From: Aureobasidium sp. EXF-3400
Lineage: Eukaryota > Ascomycota > Dothideomycetes > Dothideales > Saccotheciaceae
Reading direction: 5' to 3'
DNA length: 59,318 bases
Assembly (NCBI GenBank): GCA_024195585.1
Contig: SWBL01000323.1
Location: 1 to 59,318 of the forward strand
Shown: positions 42,430 through 50,845 of the stretch, piece by piece
How the letters are laid out: each line of letters begins with the position of its first letter
Numbering within the stretch: the stretch's first letter is position 1
The notes under the pieces: generated by a model
The model's database searches: none
Told to the model about the DNA's origin: nothing
Seen by the model: only the letters and a program-made list of their open reading frames with translations
Program-made: the position numbers and the translations under genes

Positions 42430-42921
42430 TCAGTCGCGGCGGAGACCATCAGTGCTGGCTTGGAGGCCTTCCTCTGCCATCCTAGCCACAGTCTCTGGGA
42501 TCAGAATGTCCTTTCTGAACCTCTCCTGCTGAAGAAGTTCGAGTGCTCGAATGGTAGGGCCTGGGTAGCTGGAGAGGGACACATGAATATATCAGTCACG
42601 TGGTGAGGTTAAGGATTGACTTACGACAAGTATTTGATGTACTTGGGCTCCGCAAAGTACTGGAGATAGGAGAGGTATGCGATGAACTCTGGATCATCCA
42701 GTAGCTTCTGGGTTGCCAGGTGATTGAGATAGAGAGGGTTGGATAAGCACTGGACAAACTGCAGACAAGTCGTCAATAATGAGAACAGTGATACAAACCG
42801 CATACTCTAACTCGACGTGCTTTTTGCAGAGTCGCTAGGTCTGGCCAATGACTGCTTTTTACGGACTTACCTCGAGCTCTAGTTCGAAGCGTGTATATCC
42901 TCCATAGTTCGAATCGGCCAT
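42430..42921 (-). CDS. MED31: Mediator complex subunit 31 (Med31/Soh1)
   Basis: Conserved small subunit of the Mediator middle module. Model: complement(join(42430..42568, 42625..42758, 42871..42921)), 107 aa. Exon 1 MADSNYGGYTRFELELE joins FVQCLSNPLYLNHLATQ, then LLDDPEFIAYLSYLQYF, EPKYIKYLS-YPGPTIRALEL and LLQQERFRKDIL. This is the almost invariant Med31 core. A tail of about 25 residues follows. The 112-nt first intron is longer than its neighbours. A decayed copy of this gene's start and upstream region lies about 2 kb to the right (see the pseudogene entry). Confidence 0.93.
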
Positions 42922-43436
42922 TTTGTGAAGGCGTCACGCGAATTGCGTGGGCGACTAGTCTTCAAAGAGTGAGCAGTAGATGTAAATGCTGGCGAATCTT
43001 CCTGCTAGTGTTCCGTCCTCACTGGTAAATTTCAGAAGGTGTGATCTGGTTCAGGCTCGAGCAGCCATGGATTTGTTGCTTCACTTTCTCACGATGTCTT
43101 GGCGCCGCTGCAACATGCTCGTTCCTTTTCAGCTTTCCTTAATCTTGAAACCTCTCCCCATTGCTCTTACACTTGTCCCTTTGGTAATATACCTTTGATC
43201 ACTTCTTCCTATGATTGCATTCAATGTTGTTTTCAGAAATCACTACTATGAGATTGTACTGTCTAGCAGTTTTACTATCATAAAGCACTTAATCATCTAG
43301 TTTCCCATCAACATCTTACCTTATAGAGACAATACATCCTTTAGTCTCACCTCATCCGTCACGTCTGACTGAATCGTAAGAAGAACGGAGTCGGACTAAG
43401 TGACGAGGAACCACGCTTTGTGGCCGAACAATAATA
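42922..43436. promoter_or_regulatory. Med31 promoter region
   Basis: 515 bp upstream of Med31 on the minus strand, with the 3' flank of the next minus gene at the right. The part next to Med31 (to about 43065) is matched by the decayed duplicate near 45 kb, so duplicated DNA includes promoter sequence. The stretch from 43130 on is AT-rich. No gene. Confidence 0.5.
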
Positions 43437-44103
43437 TCACAAACCTGCTTTCCCTATGTTCTCCAAAGTCTTTTTAGCAACCCTGACCTGAGCCTCTCTC
43501 TCCTGGGTCCAGTTCGCCGGTTTCCAGCCTTTAGTATCCGCAACCCTGATAGGGCTCTGCCACACACGCACGATCAAGTCATGAGCAAGATCCAAAGGCC
43601 AACTATCGACAACACCCACAGCCGCTCTCAATTGGCCATCAAGACTCCTTAACCAAGGATGAAAGGTATTGACGAATTGACCAACAGTGACAAATTTGCC
43701 ACCTTCAGCAACGGTTTTGAGTTGAGGTCCAGGACCAGGGCGGTCTTCACCGCAGCAGTGCTCTATACGACCTTGAGTGTCGAAGCGAGGTGGCCCGTCT
43801 TGTTCCTCGAAATGATCTTCATCATGCCAACAAAGCCATTCTCTAGTATATCTGTTGAGGTTTTCGACTGAAATGATAATTGATGAGATTGGTGGGCAAG
43901 TCAGAGCATCACCGCAGATGGGATGAGTTGGCAAACATGGTTCTTCGCCTGAAGTCGGATCTATCGGGTCGCTAAGGATGAAGACCGAGTGAGATATTTC
44001 GTCGCTTCGGAGGATCCAGCGGATACGTAGGTTAGGTAGGTGAAGGAAAAGGTGTTGAATTTGTGGTCACAAGACTTTCGTAGCTTGGGTATGCGGTTGA
44101 CAT
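43437..44103 (-). CDS. Uncharacterised protein, 5' end uncertain
   Basis: Not recognised. The firm part is a frame from 43437 up to about 43990, with a Cys/Trp/Pro-rich middle (PTHPICGDALTCPPIS, REWLCWHDEDHFEE, HCCGEDRPGPGPQL) and a regular C-terminal half (VGQFVNTFHPWLRSLDGQLR, SWPLDLAHDLIVRVWQSP). It has no in-frame ATG. One model that works is complement(join(43437..43948, 44076..44103)), 179 aa, starting MSTAYPSYE with a 127-nt intron (GTCTTG...TTCAG). The donor is weak. Alternatively a frameshift after the ATG at 44103 has damaged it, since the unspliced frame MSTAYPSYESLVTTNST stops at TAA after 23 codons. A TATATATTA word lies about 110 bp upstream. Confidence 0.45.
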
Positions 44104-45724
44104 TTTCCTGATAGGATTTCTGTGTTGACGCAGGTTGGTGGGTTCTGTGGATCTTTGTTAGGCTGAGAAGCTGTCTTGATGGCTGTCAGAGTCGTTCAAG
44201 AGATGGCTGGGCTCCTAATATATACAAGCAACCGAAGCATTCTTCAATCCTCTATATATATTACTTGCCAAGACGCCATTAGCCTATTTCAAGCATAAAT
44301 ATAGCTGGGAGGGGTGGAGGGTACCAGGCCCCCAGGGTCGACAACATCCTGTCTTCACTCTCCTGCTTCGTATATGTTAGATTCTCAGTGCTAGAACTCA
44401 CAGTAGTAATGCAAAAACCTGAACTTGGGGGCTGATAGACCAGCCCGAGGCGGCAAAGACTTCCTCCAGCTTGTTGACCGGAGGCTGAGATTTTCTAGGC
44501 AAGCATGCGAGCGTCATCGCGCTCAACCTTGTCTGTGGCCATGAACATGCCATCCCTGTCGCGACGTAGGATGGGAGGCTTGTCAAGGACGGCTTGTGTG
44601 CCAATAAGCTCTCTTTACCAGTTATGTGGCTTCATGTGAGATGGCAGTGAGCTGTCCGCCATCTTGGTTGGTATTTTCTCATTGAGGGCAGAATGCACTG
44701 TGGAAATTGTCCTGCGTGTCTTGGTAGAAAGGTACCTATTCACGACTCATAGGAAAATCGCTCCGCAGAGCTAGCTCAGCTTACAGGAACGAGACATGTC
44801 AATATTTGGTCCGTCACTTGTACCTCTCTTATGCACGAGTACTCGGTAGTCTTGAGATCGTTCACCAAGTTCTAGTTTGCAGTGTGTGTCATCTATTTGA
44901 AGAAGCGATCAGCAGCCACGTATACAATCCGTTCTGTCGATATCGGTCTCCATCCCGACAACAACTGAGTCTTCAAACTCGAGTTCACCACCGTAGTTCA
45001 AGTCGGCTGTAGGGCGAAGCGTCACGCGCACAGCGCGGGTGACTAGTTTTCGAAGAGCGAGCGGTACTTGAGGGAAATGCTTGCGAAATCCCCCGCCAGC
45101 AGTCCGTTCTCTCGGAAGGTTCTAAGGAAGCACGGTTTGACTCAAGTGCTGGTTAAATTAGACTTTTCAGCCCCCCTGACGGCCAGCTGGTGATGCGATG
45201 ATGCGTGCTCCTGGATCGATAGGGGAACACAATCGATTGCAACGGAAGGCAGCGCGTGTGGCTGTAGGACAGTTCGGCGACAGCAGCTGATGGCAGCTGG
45301 GTGAGACTTGGAGTTGAATAGAGTAGCCAACGGCAGTTTATCGAAAAAAGGATACGAACATCGCAGTGATCAACAGGAGCGCCAATGCGGAGTAATAAGC
45401 GCAGACCCTTGTGGCTCGAGCCCCCCTCTCAATCTTAGTAAACAAGTAGGTACCGTCTCTGTGCTCTCTTCCTGTCAAACCCATCACCAACATCTCTCCT
45501 GTCTCCAGCAGTTACTAGTCTACAGTGCGCCGCATCTCCAGCTTCGCACAAACGGCACCATCCTTGGACACGGCACAACGACAGTGGCGCCGACATTGTG
45601 GTTCCGCACAAACAGCCGTCGATCCATTCCTCATTCTTGGGCTCGCTTACATAGCACTCTGCATCTTCAATCTCGACGACGCCTAAGTCTCTCCTTGAGC
45701 GATCTCCGTTTGACCTGAGCAATC
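44104..45724. other. Long divergent intergenic region with decayed Med31 copy
   Basis: 1621 bp, the largest gap in the window, between an uncharacterised minus gene and Pal1 (plus). It contains the Med31 remnant at about 44.8-45.15 kb and, at its right end, the Pal1 leader. The open frame 45308-45718 overlaps this leader and shows no domain. The stretch from 44200 to 44400 is AT-rich with TATATATA words. Confidence 0.5.
44800..45154 (-). pseudogene. Decayed partial duplicate of Med31 (5' exon and upstream region)
   Basis: On the plus strand, bases 44990-45154 align with 42892-43067, the start of Med31 and its promoter side. Shared blocks include GCGTCACGCG (identical), GACTAGT with flanks, GAGCGAGCGGTA against GAGTGAGCAGTA, and AAATGCTTGCGAA against AAATGCTGGCGAA. 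Read on the minus strand the copy gives ADLNYGG-ELEFED where Med31 has ADSNYGGYTRFELELE. The start codon is ACA instead of ATG and four codons (YTRF) are deleted. Further into the gene (about 44800-44900) only weak traces of exon 2 remain, and exon 3 is not found. It is therefore a dead fragment; it could still carry promoter activity. Confidence 0.65.
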
Positions 45725-47566
45725 ATGTCGCTTGCTCCAGCGGCCATGCCTGGTAAGCGCCCCTTGATGTTGCGTTTCAAGCCTGTTTCAATACCGAAAT
45801 ATCCCGCCCCTATGCCCAACAATCGCTCATCGTCGTCGTGTCGTTGCTGATGTCGCATCTCATTCAATCAGGCCAACGCGCTCCTTCTCCTGGTGCCAGC
45901 TCCAACTTTGCTTCCAATAACCCCTTCCGCCGTGCTGCCTCACCTCTGCCTTCTCCCGACCACAGAATGTCGAACAATCCCTTTCTCGATCCTCCAGCCC
46001 CGCAGCGACAGGCACCTTCGGACGCTTTTACTGAGGACATTTTTGTATGTGCTGCCTGTTCTCTGCACCTTGCCCCGCCATCCATCAACTCCCAGTATCG
46101 ATTTTGTCGCACCAAACTCCAGCACTCACATCGTCTCGCCTCTGTCACGTTATCCAGAATTCCACCTCGAACAACTGTTTTCAAGCGAAATCGATTACCG
46201 CACCAAACTCAGTGGCTAACAATGTATCACAGAAGGATCTGTCGTTGCTCGACAAGCCCAACTCAGGAGGTAAACACAAACCACCCATGACTCAATGATT
46301 TCAGCTGACATTCTTATCAGCTCCCCCTGCATCTCGCAGCAATGGACTCTCCCGTACAGGTACTGTGCCAACCCAGCACCGACCCGCACGCTCACAGGAA
46401 GACGAATCGCGCCGACGCGGCCCCGCTCCTCCGCGAGGTCCACCACGTCCTTCGAAGGAAAACGCACTAGACATTTTTGCCAGCCCGCCCAAAACTGAGA
46501 GTCGACGCCCTCGTCGCAACTCTGAATCGTCGATCCTGGACAGCAAGGACGAAGACAGGAGAAGAAGGGAGCGACGCAAGGAGCGTGAAGAACGTCGCGA
46601 AAAGGAGGGAAGAACCAAGGACGGAAAATCAAGATCGACCAGGAAGCCTCAGGGACTTGATCTCATTGACAAGCTCGATGTCACCGGCATTTACGGTCAA
46701 GGACGTAGGTGTCATCTCTGCGAAATTCAGTCTCGCAAAGAGAAACTAACAGAATCTCCACAGTTTTCCACCACGACGGACCTTTCGATGCATGCAACCC
46801 CCACCGCAACCGTAAGAAGGATGTTCGTGCCCCTATGCAAGCATTCCCTGCAGGCTCGGCCAACAACGCTCTGGGTGGATCTGGTCCTTTGAACAAGAAC
46901 ATCGACCTCGACAGGTTTCATGGACGTGGCGAGGATGCCTTCAATGATTATTCTCAATCTCGTGTGCAAGCACCTGTTAAGCAAGTGCAATCATTCAATC
47001 CTTCCGACCGCGTCGAACAGATCCATGCTCCGGAGACAGGTGGCCTGGGAACCTCGACTTTCCTTGAGGGCGCTCCCGCTTCGAGGAAGGACCTTCAACG
47101 CCGAGAGTCTGAGACCGAATCTTCTGCTTTCCCAGGAGGCGGTCTCACCCGCAAGAAGTCGCTTGCTGTACGTCTCAGAGGACTCTCGCAAAACCGCAAC
47201 AACATGCCTTCGCCTGACGGAAACTATGGCGCTGTGTCCCCGAACAGCCCTGGTCAAGTGCAAAGTGCAGGCGGTAGAACCCGTATTGCAGCTAGCAGCA
47301 AGGAGACCAACCCCTTCTTTTCCGAGTACAACGATGCACATGAGAAGAAGGGCGCAACCATCCGCTACGCCGAAGAAACTAAGGACGGCCGAGCAAGAGC
47401 ACCGAGCTCACCTCACCGTAACGGACTTACTAGAAGTATTACTGCAGACAGTGTGCCGTCCGCCGCAAACGAAGTACCTGAGAAGAGCAGCGGAGGCGGG
47501 TTCCTCAACCGCATGAAGAGTTTGAAGGGTGGACGCAGATCGAGACCCGAGAGGAGGTTGTCCTGA
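45725..47566 (+). CDS. PAL1: Pal1 family cell morphology protein
   Basis: Membrane-associated protein that in fission yeast keeps cell shape and in budding yeast (Pal1/Pal2) sits at endocytic sites. Model: join(45725..45752, 45872..46044, 46233..46269, 46321..46704, 46764..47566), 474 aa. The N-terminus has NPF motifs (ASNNPFRRA, MSNNPFLDP), which bind EH-domain endocytic proteins. A Pro/Arg-rich stretch leads to the Pal1 core, RKPQGLDLIDKLDVTGIYGQ joined across an intron to LFHHDGPFDACNPHRNRK, near residues 185-225. The rest is disordered with another NPF (KETNPFFSEYND) and a basic end. Intron 2 (188 nt) is long; the small 37-nt exon 3 (KDLSLLDKPNSG) is the least certain part. Confidence 0.87.
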
Positions 47567-48161
47567 AGTGGACGAAGAGGTTGTCCTTTCTTGGATATCA
47601 GCGCGTTCTTTCAACCTGCGCCATTATACGTCTGAAGCAGAATTATGCCAGGCCCGAGATCTCCAGACATGTCTTCCTTTTGTTTTTCCCTTTTTCTTTC
47701 TTCATCTCATCATCGACAGCCATCCGATACCAAAGCCGCTGGTCGAGGGTTTATTCCTATATTTCTGGTTTTTGTATTTCGACGACAAGGAAGCTGGTTA
47801 CGCAAATCAGGTGCAATTCATTGTGCCCTTGACAAAAGTAATCAGAGGGTTTATGGGGTATGGAAGGACTGATGGATAGAGGCGTTTATTCAAGGATTAT
47901 GCTTTTTTATTTTCTTTTCTTTTTTCTTAGCAGAGGAAAACAATCAAAGTCAGCAAATAACCAATTTCTCATCATCATCATGTGAACGCCGCAAGTGTGC
48001 ACATCTAATCGTCAGATCGTAATGGAAATCGCGATATCTGGTGAGAGCAACCATCTTGAAGCAGTTTCACTCTTCTGGGGATTCTCAAACCATATCTCCC
48101 AAGTTCTGTCCAAGGCAACCACAAACCGGCCGATCAAACCCAACATACCGAAAACCTGAGA
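47567..48161. other. Pal1 3' flank and Rad51-like gene promoter
   Basis: 595 bp between genes reading in the same direction. T/C-rich runs (47671-47710 and 47905-47930) look like 3'-UTR and termination-region sequence. No gene. Confidence 0.45.
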
Positions 48162-49379
48162 ATGGCGGCGAAACCAGTTTTGGCATCTGATTTGATTACC
48201 AAGGACTTGATAGGCTTGTTTGAGGAAAGAGCAAGGAAACGACTACGTGTGGGTACTGGATGCTGCGCTTCGATTGATGATGCGTTGAGTGGAGGATTGG
48301 TGTATGGACAAGATGGCATCTACAACATCAGTGGCACGACGGGGAGTCGAGCAGCTGAGACGGTATGTTTATTTCTCATTAACATCTTTTACACAGTTTC
48401 CTACGATTTCCATTTTCAAGTGAACTAGCAAGATGGAGTGAGGATTGATTATATGACAGGGTCACCCCTCACTTACCTTGCCAATCATGAACATTTTGTA
48501 TCGCTTCAGTACTGTACAGGCTAACATAAATATCTCACCAGATCACCCTTCAAGTCCTAATCACCCACCTTCTCACCTCGAAAACTCACACAGCAACCCT
48601 CATCGACGGTTCTGGCAACTTTGACGTTCTAAACCTATACAAAAATCTCCTGACCCGACTCGCCAGAACCAACACCAACCACGAAGAAAACATCAAACAA
48701 GCAACTTCTATCCTCGACAGAGTGAAAATCATGCGAGTATTTGACTTTGAAGGAGTGGTAGAAGGATTAAACGAGTTGACCGACGAATTGGAAGGAAACA
48801 ATATCCCCAAGAACACGATTAGGGATAGTCAAGAAGAGGAAGCAGAAGAAGAAATGATCTTGCCAGAAGAAGAAGAGATCAAGCGAGAAAAGAAAGAAAA
48901 GCAAGAGTCCACGGCAGGGTTGGTTCTGATTAACAATCTGAGTCAAGTGTTGGGGCTGTTGCTGAAGAATAATTACGCTCAAGGTATGAATGATTACATT
49001 GCTGATGGGTAGAGTAGAGAAGCTGATGGAAAATACAGGGCAAGCTACACTGGCAACACTGGTCAGAAGACTGCGCAACATGGCACAAGCACACAACCTC
49101 TGCGTCATACTGTTGAGCTGGAGTGTCTCATATGGAAGTGATCAAGAGCGTGTCTCTATCTTCGAAACCATCAAAGCCAGACCGGGACTAGGCAAGTCAC
49201 TGGGATACCTGGTGGACATGCAAATCCTTGTCGATGCTATCCCAAGAAAAGCAAAATCGCAAGGGAATGGAGACCTGGTAAACGTGATCGAAGTGATATA
49301 CAGCGGAGGAAGTCACCAAGCAGGGAAATTCGGCGTGTTCGATGTCACTGCTGACGGAGAGATTCAATCTGCATTCTAA
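48162..49379 (+). CDS. RecA/Rad51-like protein with degenerate nucleotide-binding motifs
   Basis: Model: join(48162..48362, 48542..48983, 49039..49379), 327 aa. The fold order is that of a Rad51 paralogue: CASIDDALSGGLVYGQDGIYNISGTTGSR (residues about 36-63), then strand/helix elements ITLQVLITHLL and HTATLIDGSGNFDVLNLYKN, VKIMRVFDFEGVVEGLNEL, LVLINNLSQVLGLLL, LRNMAQAHNLCVILLSWSV, and a C-terminal GKFGVFDVTADGEIQSAF like the beta-rich end of Rad51 paralogues. The Walker A position reads SGTTGSRAAET without the Lys-Ser/Thr, and Walker B reads LVLINN with Asn for Asp. An acidic insertion rich in Glu and Lys lies near residue 160. It could be an XRCC2/Rlp1, Rdl1 or Shu-type factor; I cannot choose. 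The first intron (179 nt) is long. Confidence 0.68.
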
Positions 49380-49475
49380 GCTCTCACAGCCAATAAACAA
49401 GAGATTATGAACAGAAAAGAGAATAAAAGGTGAATTCGAAATAGCGTATTGGTATAGTTGTTGTTGTGTGTTTCT

Positions 49476-49942
49476 TTAGTTGGTCTTGACGTGAGGGAGC
49501 AGAGCAGCGGGCTTCATGTCCTTCTCCTCGAGCGAGCCCTCAATCAGACCCAGACTCCTTATTTGACCGGCCGAAGGGGCGTCGTCTCTGGGGTTTGCGG
49601 CGAGGTGCTTGCGGTATGCGGATTGGAGAGCGTGGACACGAGCGGCCTGGTTGTCGCTGTGTGTCAGAAAAAGGGCCTTTTGTTTCTCAGAAAAGAGGGC
49701 AATTGTACCTCTTTGCGGTGGTGTAGGCACTCATAGTAGTCCTCGAGCATGGGAGCGCACTTCTTCTTGCCCGAGCCGTCGTCGGAGTTTGTGTTGACGA
49801 CGTAGCAGGCGAGCATCTCCTGCCAGAAGGGAAAGCAGCGGCCGGGGCCTGGTTGTGGTGCAAATGGTCAGCGGTCCAATTCTTGGTCCAATGCAGCGGA
49901 GACTCGAGATATACCTCCAGTCAAGCCGTAACCAGACGACAT
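49476..49942 (-). CDS. Complex I subunit NDUFS5 (15 kDa, PFFD)
   Basis: Accessory subunit of mitochondrial NADH:ubiquinone oxidoreductase, in the intermembrane space. Model: complement(join(49476..49646, 49709..49848, 49915..49942)), 112 aa. It reads MSSGYGLTGG-PGRCFPFWQEMLACYVVN, then KKKCAPMLEDYYECLHHRKE joined to AARVHALQSAYRKHL. The four Cys form the twin CX9C pattern of CHCH proteins. For the third exon I used the acceptor CAACCAG next to 49646, because it keeps frame and gives the family sequence HRKE-AARV; the nearer CACAG breaks the frame. No cleavable presequence, as expected. Stop codons of this gene and the Rad51-like gene are 96 bp apart. Confidence 0.88.
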
Positions 49943-50178
49943 GTTGTGATTTGTGAGATGTGATTGATTGAACTCGGGATGCTGCACTCCGACGCGACCA
50001 CTTGCTTGCGACTGCCCGCGGGTCGTCGCTGACCACTGCCAAGACTTGTGCTGGCGGAGCGGAGTGAGCGGAAACCCACCAATTCCCGCTTTCCCTGCTC
50101 CACACCCGAGGTCGCGCATCATCTGGAAAGCGTCGCACCTTGCATCATCAAAAACCACCATCACACAACAAAAAAAAA
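49943..50178. promoter_or_regulatory. Divergent promoter, NDUFS5 / coiled-coil protein
   Basis: 236 bp between start codons, ending in a run of nine adenines just before the ATG at 50179. Divergence from a complex I gene might hint at joint expression, but nothing more can be read from it. Confidence 0.45.
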
Positions 50179-50826
50179 ATGTCACAATCCGTGAGCCCTC
50201 GCGACAAAGATCCCAAAGTCGCAACTCAATACGCAACCTACGAACCACATCAAATCCCCTACTCAGCACACTACGAAAACGCTCTCTACCATATCCTCGA
50301 ATACCCACCCCGCTCCCGCGACGGCATCTTCATCATCCCAAGCGACTCGTCCGAGCAACCAAAACAAGGCATCTCCGTGCGCGAAAGAGATATAGATCCA
50401 GCTTCCCTGCCGCAGATTTCGTTGCAGCAGCTTCCGCTTTCTGTTCATGATCCCCGCCGTGTGTTTGCGAGTCCCATACCAGGACTTAGATTGACGCATC
50501 CCGGTGGCTATTTGGAAGGTGGTCCTGGACCTTCGCCCGAGGAGCAGAAGATCTGGGCTAGGGAGTTTGTGGAGAGGGAAGGTCTAGTGGGTGAGGAGGC
50601 CTTGGTCATGGCTGTACAACATCATATGCAGCAGAATATGGCATTGGCCAAAGAGCGTATGCGCGCCCGCTACGATGCCCTGCAGCAGAATACAAGGATC
50701 GAAAAGGAGATCAAGACGTTGATGGATCAGAGGGAAATGGAAGTCAAGATCGAGACGCGCATGAAGGAGGATGCAAGAAAGAGAAGGGAGAATCGCGAAC
50801 ACAAGAGGAAGATGCCTGCCGTGTGA
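50179..50826 (+). CDS. Uncharacterised protein with C-terminal coiled coil
   Basis: Not recognised. Intronless, 216 aa from the first ATG. The N-terminal part contains tyrosine-rich text (YATYEPHQIPYSAHYENALY) and HILEYPPRSRDGIFIIPSD; the middle holds LTHPGGYLEGGPGPSPEEQK. From about residue 125 to the end it is one long charged helix (EEALVMAVQHHMQQNMALAK, RMRARYDALQQNTRIEKEIK) ending in a very basic tail (KRRENREHKRKMPAV). No signal peptide or membrane helix. It ends 18 bp before the stop codon of the copper ATPase on the other strand. Confidence 0.6.
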   Translation: MSQSVSPRDKDPKVATQYATYEPHQIPYSAHYENALYHILEYPPRSRDGIFIIPSDSSEQPKQGISVRERDIDPASLPQISLQQLPLSVHDPRRVFASPIPGLRLTHPGGYLEGGPGPSPEEQKIWAREFVEREGLVGEEALVMAVQHHMQQNMALAKERMRARYDALQQNTRIEKEIKTLMDQREMEVKIETRMKEDARKRRENREHKRKMPAV

Positions 50827-50845
50827 TAACTCGGACTACGCTACA

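Noticed and set aside
44800..45154. Repeat-induced point mutation (RIP) as the cause of Med31 copy decay
   Set aside because: Differences between the copies go both ways (C to T and T to C, A to G and G to A) and the copy is not AT-enriched, so RIP is not supported.
45308..45718. 136-aa frame upstream of Pal1
   Set aside because: Lies in the leader; Ser/His/Arg-rich low complexity with no family match.
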